A stretch of DNA of 64,000 bases. Source: Saprospiraceae bacterium (GTDB taxonomy: Bacteria > Bacteroidota > Bacteroidia > Chitinophagales > Saprospiraceae). Positions 27,754 through 37,323 of the stretch are shown here, piece by piece. The stretch's first letter is position 1. Each line of letters starts with the position of its first letter. The stretch lies in NCBI GenBank assembly GCA_028285085.1, contig JANQQI010000046.1, forward strand, positions 20,122 to 84,121. The letters are read 5' to 3'. Below the pieces are notes generated by a model. That model worked only from the letters and a program-made list of their open reading frames with translations. It searched no databases and had not been told where the DNA came from. A program made the translations under genes and the position numbers.

Positions 27754-27788
27754 AGCCCTGACTTGTTGAAATCCTACAAGTCAGGGCT
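27754..27788. terminator. Bidirectional terminator between porP and the M20 peptidase gene
   Basis: A perfect 13-bp stem (AGCCCTGACTTGT/ACAAGTCAGGGCT, 9-base loop) lies between convergent stops at 27729 and 27811. A T-rich run follows on both strands; the minus strand has TTTTTTT. Confidence 0.9.
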
Positions 27789-27810
27789 TTGTATTTTGAT
27801 AAGATCGATT

Positions 27811-29202
27811 CTACTTTTTCTTCAATTCACTGTAGTAGTGGAAGAAGTAAGGAATGGTTTCGATCCCTTTATAATAATTAAAAAGACCGTAGTGCTCGTT
27901 GGGCGAGTGGATATCATCGGTATCCAATCCAAAGCCCATCAGCACAGTTTTTACCCCTAATACTTTTTCAAAAAGGGCAACGATTGGAATACTACCACCC
28001 GAACGCTGTGGAATCGGTTCTTTTTTAAACGTTTTCTTCATTGCTTGGTGTGCTGCCTGATATTCTACCGAATCCGTTGGTGTAACCGCAGGCTCTCCAC
28101 CGTGGTGCGGCTTCACAACGACTTTGACACCTGGAGGCGCGATGCTTTTGAAATGTTTAGAGAAAAGCTTCGTGATTTTGTCAGGATCTTGGTTTGGTAC
28201 CAAACGCATACTGATTTTTGCGAAAGCTTTAGACGGCAGTACTGTTTTAGCCCCTTCGCCGGTATATCCACCCCACATCCCATTGACATCAAGCGTAGGA
28301 CGAATAGACGTACGCTCTAAGGTCGTGTAGCTTTTTTCGCCGTGTACGTCCTTGACTTTCAATTCGCGTTTGTAAGCCGCCAGACTGAAAGGGGCTTTGT
28401 TCATCTCTGCACGCTCCTTTTTTGAAACGACTTCAACGTCTTCGTAAAAACCAGGAATCGTGATGCGGTTGCGCTTATCGTGTAAAGACGCAATCATTTG
28501 GCTGAGGATGTTGATTGGATTTGCTACGGCACCACCGTAAACGCCGGAATGCAGATCTCGATTTGGACCAGTCACTTCAACTTCTACGTAACTCAGGCCA
28601 CGCAAACCGGTAGTAATGGAAGGTACTTTATTGGAAATGATGGATGTATCAGAAATGAGTACGACATCACAAGCCAATTTCTTTTTATTCTTTTTACAAA
28701 ACGGTCCCAGATTATCGGATCCGACTTCCTCTTCCCCTTCGATCATAAACTTGATATTGCAAGGCAGAGATTTCGTCTTGAACATTGCCTCGAAGGCTTT
28801 GACGTGCATGTAGAATTGCCCTTTGTCATCGCAAGCGCCACGGGCAAAAATAGCACCGTCAGGATGGTTCTTCGTCTTTTTGATCACGGGCTCAAATGGA
28901 CCAGACTCCCACAGTTCCAATGGATCTGGTGGTTGGACATCGTAGTGTCCGTAGACTAAAACGGTCGGTAGAGATTTGTCGACAATTTTATCGCCATAGA
29001 TAATGGGATAACCTTTGGTTTCGCAAATTTCTACATTTTCGGCTCCGGCTTTTTTCAGCGCGCTAGCCACAAATTTGGCCGTCTTTAAAACATCTTTTTT
29101 GTAGGCAGGATCGGCACTCACCGAAGGAATACGCAATAGATTAAGCAATTCTTCCAAAAAACGCTCACGGTGCTTACCAATATATTCTTGTACCTTTTCC
29201 AT
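27811..29202 (-). CDS. M20 family dipeptidase
   Basis: The 463-residue zinc dipeptidase belongs to the M20 group that includes carnosinase-like cytosolic dipeptidases. Metal and catalytic motifs are seen in order: YGHYDVQPP (His, Asp), FARGACDDKGQ (bridging Asp), IEGEEEVGS (catalytic Glu and ligand Glu), ISDTS (Asp) and DDIHSPNEH (final His). The central lid domain (about 210-370) is present. There is no signal peptide, so it acts in the cytoplasm on small peptides. It is separated from the downstream glycosyltransferase genes and is probably monocistronic. Confidence 0.92.
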   Translation of the reverse strand: MEKVQEYIGKHRERFLEELLNLLRIPSVSADPAYKKDVLKTAKFVASALKKAGAENVEICETKGYPIIYGDKIVDKSLPTVLVYGHYDVQPPDPLELWESGPFEPVIKKTKNHPDGAIFARGACDDKGQFYMHVKAFEAMFKTKSLPCNIKFMIEGEEEVGSDNLGPFCKKNKKKLACDVVLISDTSIISNKVPSITTGLRGLSYVEVEVTGPNRDLHSGVYGGAVANPINILSQMIASLHDKRNRITIPGFYEDVEVVSKKERAEMNKAPFSLAAYKRELKVKDVHGEKSYTTLERTSIRPTLDVNGMWGGYTGEGAKTVLPSKAFAKISMRLVPNQDPDKITKLFSKHFKSIAPPGVKVVVKPHHGGEPAVTPTDSVEYQAAHQAMKKTFKKEPIPQRSGGSIPIVALFEKVLGVKTVLMGFGLDTDDIHSPNEHYGLFNYYKGIETIPYFFHYYSELKKK

Positions 29203-29317
29203 AGTCTCTTTTTGGTTTTATAATTTGATCGGGAATGAGCAAGAATAAAAAATAGATATTCAACGCTCATTCATTAGGCGCGAAGATAAGGAATTTGAGT
29301 GTAAATGGGGGGTGAAT

Positions 29318-30352
29318 TTATTTAGGCTCTTGAGACGACTTAATGGGGGCAAAAAGTCCGGCAATACTACCCCAGCCATAACTAAAATGTAAGGTCAAAA
29401 AAGCCAAGAAATAGTAAATAAAATGGAGCACCTGTCTACGGCTAAATGCAAGTTTAATACTTGCCCAAAAGATCAAGGCCAGATAGAGCAGGCCCGGGAA
29501 TACCCACAGCAAAGGCATCCAGCCTAACGCAGGTGCTAATGATAAACTGAGCATCAACCCCATTGTGGATAGCCAATACAATACAAAAAATAGCGGAGCG
29601 AAGTGCCGGAGCGATAGGGAATCAAAAGTGCGCGTTAGGCGAGCCGTGAGAATGACCCATTTGCCATTCGCAAAGTTGTTACGCCACAAGGCCGGGTAAG
29701 TACTGCGTGCATAGTAGGTACACCAGACATCCGGTACTAGGATGATGCGACCGCCTTTACGTCTGATGCGCCGATTGAGCTCAATATCCTGATTGCGGTG
29801 CAGGCGCGAATCGTAGAAGCCATAGCGCTCAAAAACTTCGCGCCGAAAGCAGCCAAATGGGACGGTATCGACTTCGCTGGCTTGTTCAACCCCGAGGCGA
29901 TAACTCGCATTGCCAACCCCTAGCGGGTGGGCCAACACAGCTGCAATAGCTTGGGCTCGAGGATGATCACCACGCGGCGCGATCCGCCAGAGGCCACCGA
30001 CATTATCCGCGCCGCTACGTTCCGACCAACCTACCAGTTTACTGACATAATCCTTGGGGTAGCCCGCATGGGCATCCAGGCGGATGATAATGGAGCCGCG
30101 GGCGGCAGCGATACCTCGATTCATGGCTTGAGGGACGTAGCGATCCGGGTTTTCGATGAGTCGGATGAATGGGTATTGCTGGCTGGCCGTTTTGATTTTC
30201 TCAATTGTGCCATCCGTACTTCCACCGTCCACAAAAAAAGTTTCTATTTGCTCGTTGGGATAATCTTGCTGGAGCACATCCTGAATGACCCCTTCAATAA
30301 AAGCGGCTTCTTGATAACAAGGGACAATGATACTGACAAATGGCTTGGACAA
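29318..30352 (-). CDS. Family 2 glycosyltransferase with C-terminal membrane segments
   Basis: The 344-residue protein has a GT-A domain: VSIIVPCYQEAAFIEGVI at the N-terminus, FVDGGSTDGT near residue 40, RLDAHAGYP (DxD-like) near residue 91, and HRNQDIELNRRIRRKG as the acceptor-site ED-like motif. Three or four hydrophobic segments follow residue 245, so the enzyme is membrane-bound and likely extends a lipid-linked glycan (ExoA-like layout). It lies downstream of the other glycan genes, 384 bases after the previous stop. Confidence 0.88.
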   Translation of the reverse strand: MSKPFVSIIVPCYQEAAFIEGVIQDVLQQDYPNEQIETFFVDGGSTDGTIEKIKTASQQYPFIRLIENPDRYVPQAMNRGIAAARGSIIIRLDAHAGYPKDYVSKLVGWSERSGADNVGGLWRIAPRGDHPRAQAIAAVLAHPLGVGNASYRLGVEQASEVDTVPFGCFRREVFERYGFYDSRLHRNQDIELNRRIRRKGGRIILVPDVWCTYYARSTYPALWRNNFANGKWVILTARLTRTFDSLSLRHFAPLFFVLYWLSTMGLMLSLSLAPALGWMPLLWVFPGLLYLALIFWASIKLAFSRRQVLHFIYYFLAFLTLHFSYGWGSIAGLFAPIKSSQEPK

Positions 30353-30736
30353 GGGACGAAGGAGATTATATCGGTTTTATGAATCGTTTATGTTGATTTT
30401 AGCTGGATTTTATGATTTTTTTAAATTGGGAATCCACTTTTTTTAAATTTTTTTCGCTCTGACTCTTAGTTGATTAGCTGATGTTTGTCGGAAAATGGCA
30501 AAATCCATTTATGGAATTTTGAAAAAACGGAATCTTAAGATGATAGAGAATATTCTGAATTCAGCTGTTTTTTACCTGTTGTCTATAAAATGTTCCCGGC
30601 AAAGGCTAGGAGTAATATGCCCAAAAAATATTGCGGCCGAAAATGGCCGGCGGTGGCGGCTGAGGGAGGGTCCCTCCCTCAAAGCCCCAAACTGTACACT
30701 TCCGATTCTTCCTGTTCATCTCCCTAATCTTAAAAC
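30353..30736. other. 384-bp intergenic region in the glycan cluster
   Basis: It has an AT-rich half with no gene, and a GC-rich palindromic block at about 30632-30681. I see no convincing promoter. A 90-codon frame at 30495-30767 overlaps the GT4 gene end and has implausible composition. Confidence 0.5.
30661..30681. repeat. GC-rich perfect palindrome
   Basis: TGAGGGAGGG and CCCTCCCTCA flank a single central T and are exact reverse complements. Just upstream, CGGCC-gaaaat-GGCCG at 30634-30649 gives a second short stem. Together they stand out sharply from AT-rich surroundings. No T-tract follows. Confidence 0.55.
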
Positions 30737-31837
30737 CTACTTCCGCTGCTCCAACAAACGCTCATAAGTATCCAACAGCACCTTTTCCTGCGTTCGCCAG
30801 TTGTATTTCTCAATGGCTGCTCGACGACCCCGTTCACCCATGGCTTGTGCTTCGGCTTCGTGATCCAGCAAATAAGTGACGGCTTCTCCAATGGCGCGTG
30901 GATTGAGCGGGTCGACGCAAATACCACAACGTTCCGTTTCAATAATTGATTTCCACAGCGGGAAATCGGAAGCGACTACGGGCAGTCCCGCCGCCATATA
31001 TTCAAACATCTTTACCGCGTAAGCGGGCAAGTAATTGATGATTGGATGTAAAGTGACCATGCCCACTTTAGAGCGGTCAAGCACTGCGTTGATCTGCGGG
31101 CGATCCAAATAACCCAGCTCATTCACCTTTTGCCAGTTTGCTAAGGCGGCTACTTCGGCTCGGAAATCAGCAAAATGAAACTTACCACCTAAGTTAAGGC
31201 TTGCCGGGCAATATGCCAGACTTTGCACCAATTCTTTGATGCCGCGAACGCGAGTGAGCGAGCCCACGTAGGCAATTTCTTGCTGCTTATGCTCCCAATT
31301 GGCCTGGGTCGCAGCCTCAATGATGGGAAAATTGCAAAGTGCTGTTGCTTCGGGGTGAATTTTACGAAAACGATCGAGCATGGGCGGACTTGCCACGAAG
31401 ATGCAGTCAAACTGTCGAGCCGATCGTGCTTCGTACCAACCAAATATACTTGATACAGGGCGACGCAACAGCCCCGGGATCCACGGTTTACTCAGTATTT
31501 GTAGGGGCACATCTTCGTGCGCGTCATAAATAACAATCTTGCCTTGTTTTTTTAGCTGGACACCCACGGGGATTAGCTCTGGATCGTGGAAATGGTAAAT
31601 ATCCGCATTTAGCGATAAGGCTTTTTGTAAAACCGGTCGCGTGGCGCGCATCCGCTGTAGGCGAGGTTTAGGGAGATCCATGCTAATGATCTTCACCCCC
31701 ATAGATTCTACAGTCTCTTGGTTGGCGACCAGCAAGTTGACTTCATAGCCGTGTGCGGCAAGAGACACACACTCTTTATAAAAGATGCGGGTATCCCGAG
31801 CGGGATGAATGGTTGTAATATGGCAAACCTTAGGCAT
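30737..31837 (-). CDS. Family 4 glycosyltransferase
   Basis: From the ATG at 31837 the product has 366 residues and begins MPKVCHITTIHPARDTRIFYK, the normal start of GT4 enzymes of this type. An ORF extended to 31990 would overlap the upstream gene by 160 bases and is rejected. The GT-B fold is evident: YDAHED near residue 100, IAYVGSLTRVRGIKELVQSL as the start of the nucleotide-binding half, and EYMAAGLPVVASDFPLW as the E-x7-E-like sugar-nucleotide loop. The start overlaps the previous stop by 8 bases, so the genes are translationally coupled. Confidence 0.9.
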   Translation of the reverse strand: MPKVCHITTIHPARDTRIFYKECVSLAAHGYEVNLLVANQETVESMGVKIISMDLPKPRLQRMRATRPVLQKALSLNADIYHFHDPELIPVGVQLKKQGKIVIYDAHEDVPLQILSKPWIPGLLRRPVSSIFGWYEARSARQFDCIFVASPPMLDRFRKIHPEATALCNFPIIEAATQANWEHKQQEIAYVGSLTRVRGIKELVQSLAYCPASLNLGGKFHFADFRAEVAALANWQKVNELGYLDRPQINAVLDRSKVGMVTLHPIINYLPAYAVKMFEYMAAGLPVVASDFPLWKSIIETERCGICVDPLNPRAIGEAVTYLLDHEAEAQAMGERGRRAAIEKYNWRTQEKVLLDTYERLLEQRK

Positions 31838-32954
31838 AGTCAAGGCTTTGATAGACCTGCAAAAGTACTTTTTCTTGCTCTTCCCATCGATATTTAGCGA
31901 CTGCCTGGCGTGCGTGAGCACGGTAGCTATCCAGGCCACGCGTTTCGATGGTCTTGATGGCGCCGAAAATTTCCGCCGGGCTATCGTCATTGAGCACTAC
32001 GCCCAGCTCATCGGTTACGATGGTTTTCGGTCCCTCCAAATTAGATGAAATCACTGGTAAGCCACTCATAATATATTCAAATAGCTTATTGCCAATGGTC
32101 AAGTCGTGACTTCTGTTTGTATTTTGAACGAGATAGATGCCGATATCCGCACAGCAAGTATAGCGCAGTAAATCCGTCACGGGTACGCCCTCGTGAATGA
32201 AAATTTTACTCGATTGAGCATGTTCTTTTTGGAGCTGTTCGGTGTAAACCCCGTAGCCCATGAGGACTAAAACATAGCGCTCGGGATAAGATAGAAAAGC
32301 TTCAACCAGTTGCTCAATCCCGCGGTTCGGTTTTAAGCCACCTTGGTAAAGGACAATGATTTGGTCGTCGCGGATAGGGAATCTTTTCCTAAAAATATCG
32401 GTGGATACCGGATGTTGCTCGACTGGGCAATTCATTACGACTTTTGGCTTTTCGATGCTGTACTCTTCCACATAAGCGTCGGCAATTAAATCGGTAACCG
32501 TAATCATCCGATCGGCTTGTCTAATACAAAGCTTTTCGAGGCGCCGCACAAGGTTTCCAAAACCGGAGCCAACATTTTTGTCAAATTCTAACTCGTGGGC
32601 GTCATAAACAATTTTGACCTTTCGATTGAAAAGTTTTTTAATGATAACGGCCAAAGGAAGAGGAAGGACATCGTTGGCGTGAATAATGTCGACCGATCGA
32701 TATTTTTTTATAATAATAAATAATAACTCTATCCACTTCAAAATTTGCACGGGTCGCCATTTTGACCAATTCCGACTACGCAGTGCAATCCGATGAACTG
32801 CTACTCCCGCCATTTCTTCGTGTTCGGCTAGTCCGTCTTCGTGCAACGCTACTACCTGAACGTCATAGCCCGCTCTTTGCAGAGACTGGCAGGTTTTGAG
32901 CACACGAGCATCGTGCAAAAAGTTGTTGAGAACTATAGAAGCGACACGTTTCAT
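31830..32954 (-). CDS. Family 4 glycosyltransferase
   Basis: The 374-residue GT-B enzyme has VYDAHELEFDKN near residue 120, LYQGGLKPNRGIEQLVEAF near 210-228 and KLFEYIMSGLPVISSNLEGP near 285-304. The N-terminal half has a GT4-like start (MKRVASIVLNNFLHDARVLKT). It overlaps the flippase gene by 4 bases (ATGA) and the next GT4 gene by 8, so it lies mid-operon. Its sugar donor and acceptor cannot be deduced. Confidence 0.9.
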   Translation of the reverse strand: MKRVASIVLNNFLHDARVLKTCQSLQRAGYDVQVVALHEDGLAEHEEMAGVAVHRIALRSRNWSKWRPVQILKWIELLFIIIKKYRSVDIIHANDVLPLPLAVIIKKLFNRKVKIVYDAHELEFDKNVGSGFGNLVRRLEKLCIRQADRMITVTDLIADAYVEEYSIEKPKVVMNCPVEQHPVSTDIFRKRFPIRDDQIIVLYQGGLKPNRGIEQLVEAFLSYPERYVLVLMGYGVYTEQLQKEHAQSSKIFIHEGVPVTDLLRYTCCADIGIYLVQNTNRSHDLTIGNKLFEYIMSGLPVISSNLEGPKTIVTDELGVVLNDDSPAEIFGAIKTIETRGLDSYRAHARQAVAKYRWEEQEKVLLQVYQSLDYA

Positions 32955-34228
32955 TTATTGACAATTCTGAGCAATACGATGAGGATCAAAATGTAAGCAA
33001 TACCGTAGGCTGCAGCCAGCAAATAGATGAGTGCGCCTTCGTCCGCGAAAATAGTATATCCCAGCAGAAAGGCCAAAAGTACCAGAACCAGAAGTGTAAA
33101 CTGCATGGCGGAATACCAGCGGGTTTGCTCACTAAGATAGAGGATAGAGGTGAGCGGAGACACGATAAATTGTAAATATAGCGGTAGGGCAAAAATACGG
33201 GCATATTCCCCCGCGATTCGCCATTCTTCACTGAAAACCCAAGCGAAAAGATCGGGTGCGATAAGAAATAATATGCCAAATGGCAAAATGGCCAAGAGCG
33301 ATAGTCGGCGCAGGGTTTGAAAAAATATAGCGCGGCAATGGCCAAATTGTTGGTATTCCTCGGCGGCCTTTTGCTTGAAAACCTCACCAAATGAGCGGCC
33401 GACCACTTGAACTGGCAAACGCACAATGCGATTCATAAAGCCAAAAAGACCCGCCATGCTAGCGGAAAAGAGGGTGTTAAGCAAAATGGCGGGCAACTGC
33501 TGCGAAGCGACATTGGCAAGTCCGCCCGCGACAACGTTCCGCGGAAAGTGGGCGAAGCGTTGCATTTGTTGCTGAATCTCCGTGCGGGTGGGCATTGCCA
33601 ACTGCCTACGATCCACCCGCCAAAAGTGCCACAAATGATGCAACAGCGCCGTGAATTGAGCAATAACGGTACCTAAGATTAAGCCCCCGGTGCCCCATTG
33701 CCATTGACCAAAAAGCGTCCGACTGCCCGCATTGCTACTGGCGAGTACGACCTTGTTCGTCGTAATCCGGCCGAAGCGCTTGTGGCGATTTTGCCAGACA
33801 TTGAGGGTGGCCAGTAAGCCTTGCAGCCAAATCGCGAGCGGTAGCCAGTATAGCCAGGGGCCGATGTCGGGGGAGCCTAAAAGCTGACTAATTTCAGGAT
33901 TCAACCACCAAACAATCACCAAGATCAATAATGAAAAGCTGGTACTTAAAAGTGCAGCGCCAGCAACGAGGGAATAGGCATCTTGCTCACGCTCGGGAAT
34001 GAGAACTGCCATTTCGTATCGTCCGGTAGAGGGCACTAGCAAAATAGCGGTTAGCGCGGAAAAGAGATAGAGCAAGCCAAAATCATCAGGACTATACAAT
34101 CGGGAAAGAATAGGGGAGATACCAATTGTAATGGCTTGGGCTAGTCCCGTGCCTCCGATGACTTTTATGACATTTCGACTAAACTCGCTTTGCCCTTGCA
34201 TGCGCGCAAAGATACGTAATGCTCGCAT
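32951..34228 (-). CDS. Wzx-type polysaccharide flippase
   Basis: The membrane protein has about 425 residues from the ATG at 34228 (other in-frame ATGs at 34321 and 34201 are possible; the longest start is unlikely because it adds a Lys-rich non-hydrophobic leader). It has 10-12 predicted membrane segments. VIGGTGLAQAITIGISPILSRLYSPDDFGLLYLF is the usual start of the MATE-like oligosaccharide flippase fold. It should move lipid-linked glycan units across the inner membrane. It begins the minus-strand operon with the two GT4 genes. The divergent apbE gene starts 150 bases away. Confidence 0.9.
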   Translation of the reverse strand: MRALRIFARMQGQSEFSRNVIKVIGGTGLAQAITIGISPILSRLYSPDDFGLLYLFSALTAILLVPSTGRYEMAVLIPEREQDAYSLVAGAALLSTSFSLLILVIVWWLNPEISQLLGSPDIGPWLYWLPLAIWLQGLLATLNVWQNRHKRFGRITTNKVVLASSNAGSRTLFGQWQWGTGGLILGTVIAQFTALLHHLWHFWRVDRRQLAMPTRTEIQQQMQRFAHFPRNVVAGGLANVASQQLPAILLNTLFSASMAGLFGFMNRIVRLPVQVVGRSFGEVFKQKAAEEYQQFGHCRAIFFQTLRRLSLLAILPFGILFLIAPDLFAWVFSEEWRIAGEYARIFALPLYLQFIVSPLTSILYLSEQTRWYSAMQFTLLVLVLLAFLLGYTIFADEGALIYLLAAAYGIAYILILIVLLRIVNK

Positions 34229-34380
34229 CGCTTTTTTGTTTAATTTGGGGTTTTTAGCTAATTTGCCGTGCGATAAAACGACACATTTTCCAGACAATAA
34301 TTTGAACCCAAAAGGCCTCACACCACGTCAAATGTGCCGTTCAATTTTTCCAAAACTTCATTAACCCGCATTTTCTGAAG

Positions 34381-35439
34381 ATGATCAAACCCCTATCTGT
34401 TCTCGTCTTAATAATGGGCTTAATGGCTTGTGGTACCGAGACCGCACCGCCCAGTATCAGTCCCCAGTATGTGCAGCTAGAAGGGAAAACAATGGGGACA
34501 ACTTACCACATCACTTATCAGGATAGCCTTTCGCGCAATTTGCAAGCTGAAATTGATTCACTTTTGGTGGAGATCAACCAAAGTGTATCCACTTATATCG
34601 ATACTTCATTCATCTCTCAGTTTAATCAATCGCCGGAGGGTACGGTCTTGTCGCCTCAGTCGACTTTGGCAAAGCATTTTTGGGAAAATTTTGATTGTTC
34701 CAAACAAGTGTATCAGCAAAGTGAAGGTTATTTCGATGTGTCGATCATGCCTTTGGTGAATTATTGGGGATTCGGTTATACGGAAAAGCGCGCGGTTGAG
34801 CAAGTGGATAGCATGCGCATTGACTCGATGATGCAATTTGTAGGGATGGAAAAGGTATTGTCTGAACCCCTTGCGGATGGAGAACTGCGACTCACCAAAA
34901 CGCATCCTGGCCTTCAATTTGACTTCAGTGCGCTGGCGAAGGGCTATGGCATTGATGCGGTTGGTCGATTGCTAGAAGCTAAGGGGATAAAAAATTATTT
35001 GGTGGAAATTGGGGGAGAGGCGCGTGCGCGGGGAATCAATAAGCGTGGTACGGCCTGGCAATTAGGGATCAATGAACCACGCGCGGATGCTGCGGTGGAT
35101 GACTTCCGGGTAGTGGCTAGTTTGTCGAACCAATCGATGGCCACATCTGGGAATTATCGCAATTATTATGTAGTAGATGGCGTCGCCTACGCCCATACCA
35201 TTAATGCTAAAACTGGTTACCCGGAGATCAATACCTTACTTGGCGCTACGGTATTTGCACCAAATTGTATGCTTGCCGATGCTTACGCCACGGCTTGTAT
35301 GACCTTAGGGCCGGATCGCGCTTTTGCCATGATTGAAAAAAATCCGAATTTGGAGGCCTTTTTCTTTTATAGCACAGAGGATGGAACGGTCGCTTCATTA
35401 ATGACGGATGGCGCCAGAGCGTGGATTGACGAGTTGTAA
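34381..35439 (+). CDS. apbE: FAD:protein FMN transferase, ApbE lipoprotein
   Basis: ApbE attaches FMN covalently to Thr or Ser of Rnf/Nqr-type subunits in the periplasm. The 352-residue protein is a lipoprotein (IMGLMACGTE, Cys17). Motifs are GKTMGTTYHITY near residues 36-47, FDFSALAKGYGIDAV near 180-194, YLVEIGGEARARG near 207-219, and MATSGNYRNYY plus AHTINAKTGYP for flavin and metal binding. Its position before the exonuclease and MbnP genes may be coincidence, because the 78-base gap allows a separate promoter. Confidence 0.93.
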   Translation: MIKPLSVLVLIMGLMACGTETAPPSISPQYVQLEGKTMGTTYHITYQDSLSRNLQAEIDSLLVEINQSVSTYIDTSFISQFNQSPEGTVLSPQSTLAKHFWENFDCSKQVYQQSEGYFDVSIMPLVNYWGFGYTEKRAVEQVDSMRIDSMMQFVGMEKVLSEPLADGELRLTKTHPGLQFDFSALAKGYGIDAVGRLLEAKGIKNYLVEIGGEARARGINKRGTAWQLGINEPRADAAVDDFRVVASLSNQSMATSGNYRNYYVVDGVAYAHTINAKTGYPEINTLLGATVFAPNCMLADAYATACMTLGPDRAFAMIEKNPNLEAFFFYSTEDGTVASLMTDGARAWIDEL

Positions 35440-35517
35440 TCATTTAAAATTCTAAACATAGAGACCTCAGAAACAAATAACCTTTTAACCAACACCAACC
35501 CATTCATCCCGTAAACT

Positions 35518-36336
35518 ATGACTTTTAACCTAGACAGAGACCTTTGTTTTTTTGATATAGAAGCGACTGGACTAAATGTGATCCGTGATCGTATCGTTCA
35601 GATTGCCATCATCAAGTATTTCAAAAATGGAAAAGCGCCGGAAGAACTATCCATGTTAATCAATCCGGGCATTCCGATTAGTGAAGAAGCAATGCAGGTG
35701 CATGGGATTCAACCCAAGGATTTAGCGAATAAGCCAACTTTCCAGCAAGTGGCGCAAAAGCTATACGACTTCATTGGTAATGCAGATATGGCGGGCTACA
35801 ATTCTAATCGCTTTGACCTCCCATTGTTGATGGAGGAATTTGCCCGGGTGGGTATCGACTTTGATGTGTCGCGGCGGCGCAGCCTCGATGTTCAACGTAT
35901 TTTCTACAAAATGGAGCCGCGTACCCTGCGCGCCGCTCTTAAATTCTATAGCGGACAGGAGCTGGTGGATGCCCACGATGCCCTGGCCGATGTGCGGGCC
36001 ACTATTGCTGTATTCGAGGGACAATTGAAACGTTACGAAAACGTTGATATAGAAGATGAAGACGGCAATGTGCAGAAAAATCCGGTGCGCAATGATATGC
36101 AAGCCATCCACGATTTTACCAACGATCTTAAAACGTTGGATGCCACGCAGCGCCTCAAGTTGAATACCGAAGGCGTTCCTGTTTTTAACTTTGGTAAATA
36201 CATGGGGCAGCCCGTAGCGGAAGTGCTCAGTCGAGATAAACAGTATTACAACTGGATGCTCAATAAAGAGTTTTCTACACAAGTGAAGCAGATTATTAAA
36301 AAATTGGTGAAAGAACATGAGAAGAATAAGGGCTAA
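35518..36336 (+). CDS. DEDDh 3'-5' exonuclease with C-terminal DUF3820-like domain
   Basis: The 272-residue protein has a DnaQ-like exonuclease domain (residues 5-170): FFDIEATGLN (Asp, Glu), NSNRFDLPLL (Asp), DAHDALADVRAT (His, Asp). A C-terminal block FNFGKYMGQPVAEV ... YYNWMLNKEF resembles DUF3820, often found attached to such nucleases. It is not fused to a polymerase and may be a proofreading-like or RNA-trimming enzyme. The next gene starts inside it (20-base overlap at 36317-36336), so they are coupled. Confidence 0.9.
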   Translation: MTFNLDRDLCFFDIEATGLNVIRDRIVQIAIIKYFKNGKAPEELSMLINPGIPISEEAMQVHGIQPKDLANKPTFQQVAQKLYDFIGNADMAGYNSNRFDLPLLMEEFARVGIDFDVSRRRSLDVQRIFYKMEPRTLRAALKFYSGQELVDAHDALADVRATIAVFEGQLKRYENVDIEDEDGNVQKNPVRNDMQAIHDFTNDLKTLDATQRLKLNTEGVPVFNFGKYMGQPVAEVLSRDKQYYNWMLNKEFSTQVKQIIKKLVKEHEKNKG

Positions 36337-37144
36337 GCGTTGGGTGATTTTGTTGTTGTGGGGAGGCCTGAGCTTTGTAGGATGTAAAGATCCAGTGGAA
36401 GGTTGCCGCGATGTGGATGCCACAAACTATGATGTGTCTGCCGATGAAAGCTGTGAGGATTGTTGTACTTATCCAACGGCGACGCTCGCCGTTTCCCATT
36501 TGTTTGATACCCTCGTATTAAGCTATAGTGATGTCTATCCCTTAGCTACGGGCGACGGAAAATTCACTAAATTAAGCTTCTATCTTTCCAACTTTCAATT
36601 TGTAATGGGGGGGGAACGTTTACAGCTGCTGGACGATGCCATCCAATTAGCTACCAGTAATGGGACACAAACTTTTGTTGATGACTTCGTCCTTATCAGC
36701 CGCGATATTCAAACTTTGCGTTATGAACTTGGCAGATTTTCGGAATTCGGTACGATGGATTCATTGTGCTTCTCCCTTGGCCTTTCCGAAACTGCTAATC
36801 TAGTGCTACCCGATGCCGCACCGGAGGATCATCCGCTGGCGCGACAGGATGACACCATGTACACAGAAAGCGTGGGCTACATTTTCCATAAACTGGGCGT
36901 TATCCCCGATACGACCACGATTTCGGACACGCTACGCTATGAATTAGCGGGGGTAAGCCAGGGGGTTGAAATATGTTTGCCTTACAATCAGCTAGTTAGC
37001 CGAGGCTTCGATCTGGAGATCCCGCTTAACATTGATTACGCCACTTGGCTGTCGGGCATAGATTTTGTGGCAAGTACAGAAGTAACGGTATTAGATAGTA
37101 TTGTCACTAATGCTACAAAAGCGTTTTCTATCGATCAGGAATGA
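36317..37144 (+). CDS. MbnP-like lipoprotein lacking the Trp motif
   Basis: The 275-residue lipoprotein (SFVGCKDP, Cys23) has a Cys cluster C30, C46, C49, C50 in a motif of the ATNYD type common in Bacteroidota. The remainder matches MbnP-family layout: FTKLSFYLSNFQF, then LRYELGRFSEF, then TMYTESVGYIFHKLG. In the neighbour MbnP that last block has Trp residues (HYWSGWDSYIF) and here none. In methanobactin operon MbnP, a Trp is oxidised to kynurenine by MbnH to make a copper site, so this paralogue may not be a substrate. It overlaps the exonuclease gene by 20 bases. Confidence 0.8.
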   Translation: MRRIRAKRWVILLLWGGLSFVGCKDPVEGCRDVDATNYDVSADESCEDCCTYPTATLAVSHLFDTLVLSYSDVYPLATGDGKFTKLSFYLSNFQFVMGGERLQLLDDAIQLATSNGTQTFVDDFVLISRDIQTLRYELGRFSEFGTMDSLCFSLGLSETANLVLPDAAPEDHPLARQDDTMYTESVGYIFHKLGVIPDTTTISDTLRYELAGVSQGVEICLPYNQLVSRGFDLEIPLNIDYATWLSGIDFVASTEVTVLDSIVTNATKAFSIDQE

Positions 37145-37323
37145 GGCTTTATTTGTAATTTTAGAACAATGCAATTTGCTGTTGCGTTTCCACTTTAATA
37201 CCCACATTGTAATTCGTTCGAAAAGACAAAGGTAGATTTCGTATCTCCTTGATTTGACACTTACCCTACAGAACTTTTTGTAACTGAATTTTTCAAAACT
37301 TGCATTAAAAGTTAGAAACAATC

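Noticed and set aside
30495..30767. Plus-strand frame of 90 codons
   Set aside because: It crosses the palindromic block and runs into the 3' end of the opposite-strand GT4 gene; no protein-like pattern.
31838..31990. Upstream start extending the GT4 gene
   Set aside because: It would overlap the preceding GT4 gene by 160 bases; the start at 31837 gives the canonical N-terminus and an 8-base coupling overlap.
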